Made by a program: the position numbers and the translations under genes
NCBI RefSeq assembly: GCF_030445035.2
Contig: NC_080680.1
Location: forward strand, 96,167,157 to 96,231,156
DNA: 64,000 nt
Source: Dasypus novemcinctus
Lineage: Eukaryota > Chordata > Mammalia > Cingulata > Dasypodidae
Direction: 5' to 3'
The notes under the pieces: model-generated
The model's input: only the letters and a program-made list of their open reading frames with translations
Databases searched by the model: none
What the model was told of the DNA's origin: nothing
Part shown: positions 12,956-22,923 of the stretch, in pieces
Position numbering within the stretch: the first letter of the stretch is position 1
Layout: each line of letters begins with the position of its first letter

Positions 12956-13066
12956 GTTTTTTATGTTTTTTATGTTTTTTAATGTAATGTTCTTTGTGAT
13001 CTATTAACTTTAATTTTTAAAGTGTAAAAAAATTTTTTAATAAAATATCTGATGGTAGTGCAAAAA
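12956..13066 (+). mobile_element. Tiny L1 3'-end insertion (111 bp)
   Basis: The insert is flanked by a perfect 14-bp repeat 'aatactgcattcct' (12942-12955 and 13067-13080). It contains 'tttttaatgtaatgttcttt' and 'gtgatctatta', like the last bases of lineage 2 L1, and ends in an A-run. It therefore looks like an extremely 5'-truncated L1 insertion into the ORF2 end of the older L1. Confidence 0.65.
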
Positions 13067-14057
13067 AATACTGCATTCCTTCTTATATCTGAGTAATATT
13101 CCATTTTATGTAAATGCAACAATTTGCTTATCCGTTCATCTGTTGAAGGGCTTTTGGCTTGATTCCAACTTTTGGCAATAGTGAACAATACCTCTATAAA
13201 CATTGTGAGCATATATCTATTTGTTTCTGTGCTTTCAATTCTTCTGGGTATATACCTAGGTGTGGAGTTGCTGGATCATATGGCAATTCTATAGTCAGCT
13301 TCTTGAGGAAACTCCAAACTGTCCTCCACAAGGTCTGCACCATTCTACATTCCAACCACTAGTGGATAAGAGTTCCCATTCCCATTCCTCCACATCCTCT
13401 CCAAAACCTGTAGTCTTCTGTTTTTTTAATAGTCATCAGTCCTGGGTGTAAGATAATATCTCATTATAGTTTTGATTTGCATTTTCCTAATTGCTAATGA
13501 TGCTGATCATCTTTTCATGTGATTTTTAGCCATTGTATTTCTTCTCTGGAGGAGTGTCTATTCAAATTACTTGCCCAATTTAAAATGGGTTGTTTGTCTT
13601 TTTATTTTCATGGTGTAAGATTTCCTTATATATGCTGGATATTAGGCTCCTATCAGATATATAGTTACCAAGTATTTTCTCCCATCGAGTAGGCTGCCTT
13701 TTTACTTTTCAGACAAATTCCTTTGAGGTGCAAAAGTTTTTAATTTTGAGGAGGTCCCATTTATCTATTTTTTTACTTTCATTGCACTTGCTTTGGGTGT
13801 AAAGTTCGTGAAACCATTGCCTTCTACAATATCTCCTAGGTACTTCCCTACATTATCTTCCAGGAGCTTTAGGGCCTTGGCTCTTATATTTAGATATGAT
13901 CCATCTTGAATTAATTTTTGTATAGCGCATGAGATAGTGATCCTCTCTCATTTTTTTGGGTATGGATATCCAGTTCTATGAGCACCATTTGTTGAAGAGG
14001 CCATTCTCTCCCACTTGAGTGGGCTTAGTGGCTTTGTTGAATATCACTTGACATATA

Positions 14058-14063
14058 TGAGAG
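14058..14063. repeat. Provirus target-site duplication, left copy
   Basis: The hexamer 'tgagag' directly precedes the LTR and recurs at 19252-19257 directly after the other LTR. Six bases is the duplication length typical of betaretrovirus-like integration. Confidence 0.9.
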
Positions 14064-14556
14064 TGTGAAGGTCGTCCCGGCCTGCGGGACACTGACGGGG
14101 GCTCGAGTACCTGTCAGGGAGGAATGTTATGGGACAAGAGACATGAAGGACGACAGCCAGACAGAGTTCAGATCAAGTTGCAAGCTGCTGCTGCCGCAAA
14201 ATTTTATTGAAGGGGCTGAGCATATACACTCTAGGGAGGAGGGGGGGTGGCGGGTAAGGACAGGTGGCGGTCTGGGATTGGCAGCTGCTGTTGCTGGGGG
14301 AAGTGGCAGAGGTAAGGTGATTGGTTCTGGCTGTTACTGAGGGAAATAGCAGAAGTAAGGTTAGGAGGCAATTACTGATTGGTGGTTGCACTGACTGCCT
14401 GAGGCGTTGGCTGGGTGGTAACTGCGAGAAAGGGCGCGAACCTTCTTCCATGAAGAAGGCTGAGTATACTGTAGACCGTTACTGTATCAGCTCTGGCAGC
14501 CATTATGTGCTCCTTGGTATTGCTGAAGGCAAGCGCTGTCCTGAATGTCCCCAACA
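14064..14556 (-). repeat. 3' LTR of the provirus
   Basis: Begins TG and ends CA on either strand, and is the same length as the partner at 18759-19251. On the minus strand it contains a TATA-like 'gtatatg' (14221-14227) followed closely by the polyadenylation signal AATAAA (14203-14208). This tight TATA-to-polyA spacing implies a short R region, as in betaretroviruses. Confidence 0.9.
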
Positions 14557-14572
14557 TCTCCTCCCTTTTTCT
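14557..14572 (-). promoter_or_regulatory. Polypurine tract
   Basis: Read on the minus strand this is 'agaaaaagggaggaga', directly abutting the TG of the 3' LTR. This is the expected position of the primer for plus-strand DNA synthesis in reverse transcription. Confidence 0.85.
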
Positions 14573-14884
14573 CTAAAGGGTTTGGAGGAAGAATGCTCGT
14601 TGAGCGTTCTTTTGGCTTTAACCTGCTGGGGGAAGTAGAGGCCTCATTCCCCATGCCGTTTGTGGCTCTGTTTTTCTGGGGAGGGGATTTTGGAGTAGGA
14701 CTCGCACTGAGCGAATCTTGCTTTTGTGCAGAGCGAACCCCTATGCTAATGAGGCATGCTTCTCAAGGAGCTGGAAAACGGCCTTTTGTTTTGGCCCTCC
14801 TTTGCAGTGCTTTGCCTCACACCCAGAGGTACCAACCTCAGCTCAGGCGTTGTTCTTGCCTGGCGAGGAGCATATTTTCCAGTT

Positions 14885-15620
14885 TCATGCTGCTCCCGTA
14901 GGAGGGGGCTGGACAGTGTCCAGATATTTCGAGCATATGCCTTGGTCAGCAAGATGGAGTCGATGGTAGTGCACTTGAATAGGCTTGCCCAGAGCGGAGT
15001 CAATTTGGTCTCTTACTAGTTGTATAATTCTTTTTATGGCCCAAGGTGCAAAAGATATTATCAGGAGTATGGTTACTAAGGGTCCTAGTATGGGGAGAAT
15101 GTAAGGAGGGATTCCATTAAATCCCCAGGAGAGGTTTCCTTGGGTCTCCCTTTCTCTTTTGCGCCTTGCTAGTCCCTCTCTAAGCTGGGCCATATTGTCT
15201 CTGATAAGGCCGGAATGATTGGCATAAAAACAGCATTCTTCTCCTAACGCGGCACAAATCCACCCCTCCTTAAGGAAGAGGAGGTCTAGACCTCTGCGGT
15301 TTTGGAGGACAACTTCAGACAACGAATTTAGGGATTTCTCTAGATGGGAGATGGAGGTTTCGATGCGAGCTATATCTTCATCCACGGCTCACCTAATAGA
15401 GGAGAGAGATGTCTGTTGTGCGGTGAGGGCTGCAATTCCGGTGCCGGCTCCAGCGAGACTCAAGGTGGAGGCGTTGTGGTTGTTGGAGGCCACTCGGTTG
15501 AGACGAAGTGCCCTCTCGAGGTGGGTTGCAGCAGGAGCGGACGTTTTTCTTGGATTGCTGGAAGGGCTGAAAGGGAGAGAGAGAATATTTTTCTCAGGGG
15601 GAAATCTCCTCCCTGGAAGG
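14885..15620 (-). pseudogene. ERV env remnant: transmembrane subunit
   Basis: The minus-strand reading frame 14885-15385 encodes a class I retroviral fusion-protein transmembrane subunit of gamma type. Visible features are a heptad-like region (residues 8-26), the conserved 'LQNRRGLDLL' segment (27-36), a C-x6-CC motif (C44, C51, C52), and one membrane-spanning helix around residues 95-115 followed by a cytoplasmic tail. Upstream, separated by an in-frame TGA at 15389-15391, the frame continues through a small-residue-rich stretch that looks like the fusion peptide. The surface subunit is absent: the frame meets the integrase end within a few dozen codons. The protein cannot be expressed as an intact Env. 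Confidence 0.85.
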
Positions 15621-15624
15621 GTTA

Positions 15625-15835
15625 GTACGAGAAAGAGGGGTTTTCATTACCCCTTGATTTAGGAGTGGGGGGTTTAACATGTTTTATCAGTCTCTCTGGG
15701 AGCCAATGAGGGCCATCCCTTTTTTGGTTATATATGCAGGCAGAGCCTTGTTTCCAAATAATTACTGGGTTGGGTTTATTCCATTGTGAGGTTAGAGGGT
15801 TATGCCATATGACAGTGGCTTGTTGCACTTGTGTG
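15625..15835 (-). pseudogene. ERV pol remnant: integrase C-terminus
   Basis: The open stretch encodes 'VIWHNPLTSQW' followed by 'PVIIWKQGSACIY' and 'LPERLIKHV'. This pattern of tryptophans and charged residues matches the C-terminal DNA-binding domain of betaretroviral integrases. Nothing of protease, reverse transcriptase, RNase H or the integrase catalytic core is visible upstream. It is followed directly by env sequence, so both a large pol deletion and an env surface deletion have occurred. Confidence 0.7.
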
Positions 15836-15839
15836 GCAC

Positions 15840-16645
15840 TTTAAAACACTTTTCATTTAACTTATAACATATTAAATGAACTTTTCTTTAAATACTTAGT
15901 AGCATGCAATATTAGAAACAGTTTCCTAGAAGAGAGTTGGCAGGGGAGGCTGGTTGCTGCTAATCTTTCTTGTTATAAAATTACCTTTTATTATTATTAT
16001 TATTAATTTAGTTTTATATATATTTAATAATGACTTTTTGGAATTAGCCATTCAAATACCTTAATGTAAACAATGCTTTATTAAACCTCCTATAATTATC
16101 CATAACCATATAGACTATTTAAGACAAATTTTATTTTTACAGAACACATTCCCTTAAGTCAGTGAAAAGTTGAGATAACTCATTAGTTATTTTTATCTTT
16201 ACAGAACACATTCTTTATCTTTACTGAACACATTCTCTTACTTAAAGTTATCACAATACCTTCTACAACTTGCCACATGCAAATTAAGTTTTAAGAGTTT
16301 ATGAAAAATTAGCTATCCTACTTTAGGACAAAATACGCCTTTTTGCAAAACTTATTATATTTTTGTTAGCATTTTCACAAACTTTTAACTAAATATTCAT
16401 TTAAGTTTTGCATCTTTCATATTATCTTGTGAAGAAAGATAAGTTATTTTAATTTAGGCAAGAACTATTTTTTATGAAAAGGCATAGTAATTTTGTTAAT
16501 TAAGACTTATGATTTTTATTATTATAGATATCTTATTAACATTTAAACTTATGTATTAATATAATAAACTTAAGTATTAATATAAGCGCTTATTTAATTT
16601 TTTGCCATTAATGAACAAACAGACAAACACAAAACAATTACAACA
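15840..16645. other. AT-rich noncoding block inside the provirus
   Basis: This block of about 800 bp has no open frame and strongly AT-biased composition, in contrast to the GC-rich gag and env on both sides. It contains an ATT-repeat run near 15990-16006 and three diverged copies of 'acagaacacattc' (16140, 16202, 16222 areas, the last reading 'actgaacacattc'). It replaces the whole pro-pol region between the nucleocapsid end and the integrase tail. I see no target-site duplication around it, so it need not be a later insertion. Confidence 0.75.
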
Positions 16646-16647
16646 CA

Positions 16648-18492
16648 TTAACAGAAACTAGATTTAGGGCAGTGTTTAGCAAAGTGGCCAGGTTGTTTAC
16701 AATTAAAGCATGTAGGGGGATTATTTAGACTCTTTTTTAGATCTTGAAAGGCTGTGCCAATGGCTAGCCCAAGGGTTTGGGTAGGTCCAATATTGGCACA
16801 AAGTTTTATGTAATTGCTGAGGTCAGTATTGCGGAAAGGACGAATGGCAGCCTGACACACAGCGTTAGCGTTTTCGAAAGCCAGATGTTTAATAAAATCA
16901 CTTTCGCTTTCACTATCTCCAAACAGGCGCTCTGCAGTGCTTTGTAAGCAGCTAAGGAACTCAGTGTATGGCTCCTCGGCACCTGCCGCACTTTGGCAAG
17001 TGAGGAAGTAGTAGCGCCTTTTTGAGGAAGTTTTTTCCAGGCTTTAAGCGCGGCCATTTGTACTTGGGCAAGGAGGCCAGAACTAAATTGAGCCTGCTTC
17101 TGATTAGTTTGGTAGGGTTTTTGACCTAAAAACCTTTTTAATGTCCAATCTTTAGAGTCAGCCTTACGGATATTATGGGCGGCGAAATTTTTACTATTCT
17201 CTTCATATTCAGATTTCCATAACAGAAAATCGCCACCAGTTAAGGCTGCTCTGGCTAGCTGAAACCAGTCATTGGGCACGAGCGCTTGATCACTCAAGCT
17301 TTCGAGGAGAGCAAGCGTGAAAGGGGCGGTAGCGCCATAGGAATGCACCACTTTTTTTAGTTTTTCTAGATATTTTAGACTAAGGGGCTTGTATTTAGCA
17401 GTGGGTTTGGGGGGGGGCACTCTCGGGGGCATTTGGGGCATTTTCATCCTCTGAACCAGAATCAGAATGGGAGTTGGCTTCACTACCATTTTCGTCCTGG
17501 TCACCATTTTGGGATTCAGGGTCTGCTGGCGCGTTGCCATTTTGTGCGTTTGAATCAGGGTGTTCTTGGTCGCCATCCTGGGCACCAGAGCATTGGCGGG
17601 CTTCGCTAGAGGAGGCAGGCGGTTGTCGGGCCTGGCTTCTGGTGACCGGGAAGGCGAGTGTTGCAGTTTGGGGAAATGTAAGAGATAAAACGCTTTGGGT
17701 GGCTAACTGAACACTGGCGAGCAGTTCAGTGGCTTGCTCAAGTTGCCGGGTGAGGGAATCTTTAAAGGCGGCAACGGCTTCATGCAAGGGCGGCGGCAAT
17801 TTAATTGCCGCTGGGTAGAGGAGGGGTGGGAGTAAATTCCAGGGCGGGTGTAAAGTTGGCTGCAGGGTGACCGCATAAGGGGGGTGGTGGAAGGCTGGGA
17901 GGTGACGCAGCTCACCCTTTTTATAAGAGACGCCGCCGTTTTTAGAATCTGCGCCTTCTAAGGCGTTATGGGAAGTTTCTGGGGCGCTCAAGGAGTGAGT
18001 GGGGGGGGGCAGTAGGGCTAATTGGTGGCTCTTCGGGCATGTCGATGGTAATGGAGCTACAGACTGAGGCGGGACGGGAATGTAGTTTTAAGATATTTTC
18101 TCCTTCTTTGATAATGTTTCTATCTGGGGCACTGCAGACTGAAGCGGGGCGGGAATGTAGTTTTAAAGTATTTTCTCCTTCTTTGATAATGTTTTTAATA
18201 TCTGGGGCAAGAGGGGTGACTTTCAACATATCATAAATCAACTGCCAATAGTTAAAGACTGTTACTGGAATCTTTTCTGGACCAAATGTTCTATAATAGT
18301 CATTTAAACAGTCTCCTACCCTCTCCCAGCACCTTTGATGATAGCACCCTCCTGGGGAAACCAAGGGCAGGTTCTGAGTATGAAATCAAAGAAACGAATA
18401 AGATCCTTTTTCTTAACTTTAACTCCTCATGTCTTGAGGGCTTCTTTTACTTGGCTAATAAACAACAGGTGAGTGGAGGATCCTTGTCCCAT
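16648..18492 (-). pseudogene. ERV gag, frameshifted
   Basis: The minus-strand ATG at 18490-18492 starts with M-G-Q-G, a myristoylation-type N-terminus. An in-frame TGA follows at codon 22 (18427-18429), and a shift of frame occurs near 18340. The matrix region is recognisable from 'DYYRTFGPEKIPVTVFNYW' near 18260-18320. A proline- and acid-rich linker region covers about 17400-18000. The capsid follows with '[13 protein letters not shown]' and 'PNDWFQLA', near 17230-17345. A last shift separates the nucleocapsid, where one zinc knuckle CFNC-x4-H-x4-C lies at 16669-16710. Betaretroviruses normally have two knuckles; the second is missing because the AT-rich block starts here. The frames are broken in at least four places. 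Confidence 0.88.
18060..18209 (-). repeat. 75-bp tandem duplication within gag
   Basis: Two adjacent units of 75 bp (18060-18134 and 18135-18209) share 'gcgggaatgtagttttaa'-type text and 'tctccttctttgataatgtt'. The unit length is a multiple of three, so 25 codons are repeated without disturbing the frame just after the matrix domain. Confidence 0.85.
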
Positions 18493-18738
18493 AATGAAGG
18501 GGGGGGGGCTTACCTGTTTTGAAGTCTTCTGTGAAGTTTCCGCTAGTCTTTCATTCCGCTGCTACGGAACTGCCTTTCTTTCCGCTGCTATGGAACTGCC
18601 TTTCTTTCCGCTGCTACGGAACTGCAAACTGTAGTCTTCCTTTCCGCCCCTGAAGATTGGTCTTTTCCTCGGCTGAGTATCTGGAGAGCTCTCTCCCTCC
18701 ATGGTGAAGCGGCATTCCTGTCCTGGCGTGGCCGTCGA

Positions 18739-18756
18739 GCCCCACGTTGGGCGCCA
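18739..18756 (-). promoter_or_regulatory. tRNA-Lys1,2-type primer-binding site
   Basis: Read on the minus strand this is TGGCGCCCAACGTGGGGC, complementary to the 3' end of tRNA-Lys1,2 and identical to the site known from type-D retroviruses. It begins 2 bases downstream of the 5' LTR, the expected place. Confidence 0.93.
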
Positions 18757-18758
18757 GC

Positions 18759-19251
18759 TGTGAAGGTCGTCCCAGCCCATGGGACACTGACAGGAGCTTG
18801 AGTACCGGTCAGGGAGGAATGTTATGGGACAAGAGACATGAAGGACGACAGCCAGACAGAGTTCAGATCAAGCTGCAAGCTGCTGCTGCCGCAAAATTTT
18901 ATTGAAGGGGCTGAGCATATACACTCTAGGGAGGAGGGGGGGTGGCGGGTAAGGACAGGTGGCGGTCTGGGATTGGCAGCTGCTGTTGCTGGGGGAAGTG
19001 GCAGAGGTAAGGTGATTGGTTCTGGCTGTTACTGAGGGAAATAGCAGAAGTAAGGTTAGGAGGCAATTACTGATTGGTGGTCGCACTGACTGCCTGAGGC
19101 GTTGGCTGGGCGGTAACTGCGAGAAAGGGTGCGAACCTTCTTCCATGAAGAAGGCTGAGTATACTGTAGACCATTACTGTATCAGCTCTGGCATCCATTA
19201 TGTGCTCCTTGGTATTGCTGAAGGCAAGCGCTGTCCTGAATGTCCCCAACA
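18759..19251 (-). repeat. 5' LTR of the provirus
   Basis: Partner of the LTR at 14064-14556. Most of its differences from the partner fall in the first 50 bp on the plus strand, that is at the U5 end. The AATAAA signal on the minus strand lies at 18898-18903. Confidence 0.9.
18916..18922 (-). promoter_or_regulatory. TATA-like box of the 5' LTR
   Basis: Minus-strand 'gtatatg' sits 12 bp upstream of AATAAA. It is the best TATA candidate in the LTR; activity is not shown by sequence. Confidence 0.55.
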
Positions 19252-19257
19252 TGAGAG

Positions 19258-19940
19258 GATCTATATTAGAACTCTCAGTACTGTTCCATTGGTCAGTGTG
19301 CCAATACCGTGCAGTATTGACCACTGTCTTTGTAGTATGTTTTAACATAAGGTAGTGTGATTCCTCTAATTTTATCTTTCTTTTTCAAAATGTCTTTGCC
19401 TATTCAGGATCCCTTGCCCTGCCAAATAAATTTCATAGTTAGATTTTCCAATTCAGTAAACAATGCTGTTGTAATTTTTAATGGAATTTCATTGAATCTG
19501 TAGATTCATTTGAGTAGGACAGATATATTAATGATGTTTAGTCTTCCAATCCATGAACAGGGAATATTTTTCCATTTATTTAGGTCTTCTTTGATTTCTT
19601 TCAAAAATGTTGTGTAGTCTCCTGTGTCCAATTCCTTTACATCTTTATATAAGTTTATTCCTAAAATTTCGATACACTCTTTATTATACATTTAATATTT
19701 TTAGAATCAGTACTGATTTCACTTCCCATTTCTGATATTAGTAATTAACATCTTCTCTTGGTAGAGGTTTATCATTTTATTGATATTTTCAGAGTACCAG
19801 TTTAGGTTTCATTGATTTTTCTGATTATTTTCTATATCCTATTCATTGAATTGTGCCCTGATTATTTCCACTTTTCTGTTTAATTTGGGTTTATGTTACC
19901 CTTCTTTTTTTCTTTTCTAGAGTCTTAAGGCTAAGGCAGA
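19258..19940 (-). mobile_element. L1 ORF2 region, right part of the interrupted element
   Basis: Continues the L1 cut at 14063. The minus strand encodes decayed reverse-transcriptase text: 19506-19691 includes 'GINLYKDVKELDTGDYTTF' and 'WKNIPCSWIGRLNI', matching the conserved L1 ORF2 segment around 'YKTLLKEI..WKNIPCSWIGRINIVKM' of mammals in general pattern. An internal deletion joins near 19690, and the match fades by about 19940. Confidence 0.85.
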
Positions 19941-21384
19941 ACTACTTTTAGGTTGACCTTTCTAGAACTTCAAGTAAATTATCAGGCTATTTTAAAAAGC
20001 CTCTCCATTCCAGCTATTTAAAAGTCCCCTGCTAGCTGTTGTCTACCAGCCATAGCAAAGTCTTACCCTGCCCCTGTGCATGTGAGTATTATCCAAAGAA
20101 TCAAGGGCATCTCTATGCATACTTCTTTGCTTCCCTACCTGTACAGCTTGCCTAAGTAAATTGATTTCTCTATGTCTCTATTCCTTCTCTGTGAAATAGT
20201 AGCCAAATATAATATTTTTTACTTTAAAAGCACACTAAGACTTGCTCTCATATGCAAAGACAAACATTCAATAGATTTCAGTCATTGAACAAAGGCAAAA
20301 AACAGAGTTTGTAAAAGAGGACAAGTGAAAGAAGAAAAACAATCTTATACAAACCATGGATAGCCAGTGTTTTAGTGCTCTCCTGATAATTTTCCATATT
20401 GAGTTTTTAATCAAATATGAATAACTGAGGGTTTAGTTTGAATGCTTGCACAAAGGTATGACCAAATAATGCAAACACTTTGTGATAAATTTAAAAAATA
20501 CTGGAAGGCCATTTGAATACATAAGAATACTTCTGAGGCTATACAATTGCAGACAATTTATTTTTTATGGTAACTTGTATTTGTCTGAGTTTATTGGTCT
20601 ATTGTGGAGGAAAAATACTTTGGAGGAAGTTAAGTAAAATGGAACCAAACAAAGAAGAGGGCACCTTTCCCAAAACAGGGCAATGTTGGTAAAATTAGTT
20701 TAACGTACATTTGTCTTTATCTTTTTATACTGGCAAACAAAGCAAATTAGTTATACTTTGAATTACATTATTAATGTGTCCTTCATGCTTTACCGCTTAT
20801 TTCGCATATTACTCATATGGACTATTTGCAACACTAATTTCCGTGAGTAAAATGAAAAAAGAAACACACTTTTGGAAATTTTTTAACATCAGAGTTGTCC
20901 TTTAATGTCAGAGACCCTGAAATATTCATCACAGAATTCATGGATCCTATATTACAGGCTAAGAAATAAGTTTTTTGTTAATATGCAAAGCCCTCTGAAA
21001 TATACTACACTATCACCTGGTACTTCATTGTGGTACTCAACATGGGTATGTCGACATGCTCAAGATCCATCTTCCATAAAGTACTTAAAGCTCCAGAAGA
21101 GCAAATTATGCATTCTCTTGTTTGCCACTCTATCACTAATACCCACTATTATGCCCAGTACCAAGTTAGAACTCAATTAATATTTGTAGAAGGAGGAAAT
21201 AAAAGACTGAAAGAAGGAAAGTAGGGGAAGGAAAAATAATTAGACCACCAATAAATATTTATGGCATCTTAATTATGCACTATGTACTAAGCTAGTGCTG
21301 GAAACAAATTTGGTGTAAAAAAGGCTGTCACATGATAAGCTGAAGAAGAGGTGAAGGAGAAGGAGAAGGATGATGAAGACTTCT
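19941..21384. other. Intergenic, no gene recognised
   Basis: AT-rich sequence with no family I recognise and no long open frame. A weak MIR/L2-like phrase occurs near 21250-21300. Confidence 0.4.
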
Positions 21385-21570
21385 CTTTCAGGAGGCAAAG
21401 TGTTTAAAGCTAAAAGCATGAGTTTTAATCAAGTAGATATGGGTTTGAGTTCTGGCACAGCCATGAATTTGCTTTGGTTTCGTCATCTATAAAATTGAAA
21501 ACATAACAATGTACTTTGTAGGGTTGTCATGAGAATTAAATGAGCTAAAGCAAATAAGGGCTTAAAAAAT
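21385..21570 (+). mobile_element. MIR SINE
   Basis: The text 'gttctggcacagccatgaat', then 'cgtcatctataaaattg', then 'agggttgtcatgagaattaa' reproduces the core and 3' part of the mammal-wide MIR consensus in order. Confidence 0.8.
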
Positions 21571-21574
21571 AGTA

Positions 21575-21985
21575 AATATGCTTGCTGCTCTTACTTCCGC
21601 TGTGAGGATCTTTGAAGCTGGATGTACCTGCAAAAACATGCTCTTAAATTTAATCCATGCCTGTGGGTGTAAACCAATTGTAAGTAGGACTTTTGATGAG
21701 GTTAATTTAGTTAATGTGCATCCCACCTCAATCAGGATGGGTCTTAATCCTATTACTGGAGTCTGAATACAGAAAAGGAGACACTGAAAGCTACCAAAGC
21801 AAGAAGCTAAAAGCAGTGAAACCTGGAAGAGAAGGGAGAGGTCAGAAGACACTGCCATGTAACTTGCCATGTGGCAGAGGAGCCAGGGACTACTGGTAAC
21901 CAGTCTTTGGGAAGAAAGCATCTCCTTGATGATGACGACTTGATTTGGATATTTTCAAAGAATGTTAGTCGTAAGTGAATAAATG
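21575..21985 (+). mobile_element. Medium-reiterated LTR-like repeat, family uncertain
   Basis: The phrases 'caatcaggatgggtcttaat' and 'cctattactggagtc', then 'gaagagaagggagaggtcag' and 'tgccatgtggcagaggagcc', recur widely in xenarthran DNA to my knowledge. It resembles a MaLR-type or similar noncoding retroelement. The 3' end is missing and an L1 3' end follows directly. Confidence 0.5.
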
Positions 21986-21989
21986 ATTC

Positions 21990-22400
21990 TATCAATGTAA
22001 GAACTTATATCATTGATGTAAAAGCAATGCTCACTGGAAATTCTGAGGGTAGGGAAAAGAAAAAACAGGTGTAATACGGGGGCACTTTTGGGACTTGGAA
22101 ATTGTCCTGAATGACATTGCAATGACAGATAGAGGCCATTCTATATCTTGCCATAACCTACAAAATTGTGGAGGAGACAGTGTGAACTACAACGTAAACT
22201 ACAATCCATGCTTAGTGGCAATGTTCAAAATGTGTCCATTGATTGTAATGAATGTACCATGTACCACATTAATGAAGGATGCTGTTAATGTGGGAAAAGG
22301 TGGGAGAAGTAGGGAGTGGGACATATGGGAATCCCCTTTATTGTTGATGTAACATTTATGTAATCTAAGTATCTTTTTAAAAAATATAAATGTATTTTTT
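21990..22400 (+). mobile_element. L1 3' end (lineage 1), short
   Basis: Sense-strand terminal 400 bp of the L1 3' UTR, ending 'gatgtaacatttatgtaatc' and an A-rich tail. Severely 5'-truncated. Confidence 0.8.
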
Positions 22401-22923
22401 TGATTCCCATTTTCTAAACTGAACAATTTCACTGTATTTGTTTGAGGTAGACTAGGAAACTGAAGCAGATTTTGCTTGGCACAACTAAGGAAACTAAAAC
22501 ACTATGGAAGATGATACAATTATGTGGTTTGTTCTGAAATATAATTCCTCATTATTAAGGTGAAGAAATGTTAGGATTTGAAGAAAACTAAAATGAAAAT
22601 ATGTCATGACAGTGAATTCCACATGTCAAATTTAATGGGACAATAAGGGGGAGAAAACAAATCTCCAAAAGAGCGCTCTAAACCTCCTTGACTAACAGTG
22701 AATATTATAGGGATTTTATATGCCTAGGGTTTTTCTGTAGAATAAATAAATACAAATATCAGTATATGGAAGTGGGGAAAGTATACAAGCAATGACAAAG
22801 GGAGAATAAAATTAACAAGAGTATTGGGAATTTGTAAATGACAGATATGATTATCACACAATATCTCAAGGAAACTGATTTACCAAAGTCATTGGATGAG
22901 TTAATAATTAACTTGAGTAATTA
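22401..22923. other. OR pseudogene 3' flank
   Basis: AT-rich unique sequence with no recognisable gene or repeat. Confidence 0.4.

Larger units (their letters stand above)
9990..14063 (-). mobile_element. L1 with long 3' UTR and ORF2 C-terminal region, left part
   Basis: The element runs on the minus strand. The ORF2 stop aligns with position 12845 (compare 41140), giving about 2.85 kb of 3' UTR. Upstream on the minus strand the sequence encodes decayed ORF2 C-terminal text, for example 'FTIAKSWNQ' and 'MEYYSDIRRN' (12979-13212), typical of mammalian L1 reverse-transcriptase proteins. The element is cut by the provirus at 14064 and resumes at 19258 with the 'ccattggtcagtgtgccaat' block, so the two pieces form one L1. 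It carries many stops and frameshifts and cannot retrotranspose. Confidence 0.85.
14064..19251 (-). mobile_element. Endogenous retrovirus, betaretrovirus type-D-like, defective
   Basis: The provirus lies on the minus strand. From its 5' end it holds a 493-bp LTR, a Lys1,2-type primer-binding site, a broken gag, an AT-rich block where pro-pol should be, the integrase C-terminus, the env transmembrane region, a polypurine tract and a second 493-bp LTR, bounded by 6-bp duplications. Gag resembles type-D betaretroviruses while the Env transmembrane protein is of the gamma type, the same combination as in Mason-Pfizer monkey virus relatives. The LTRs differ at about 14 of 493 positions (2.8%), which suggests insertion some millions of years ago; a date needs a xenarthran rate. 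Stops, frameshifts and deletions make it noncoding as a virus. Confidence 0.9.

Noticed and set aside
14065-14451. Open frames of about 90-105 codons duplicated at 18838-19345
   Set aside because: They lie in the LTRs and are identical because the LTRs are; no coding evidence.
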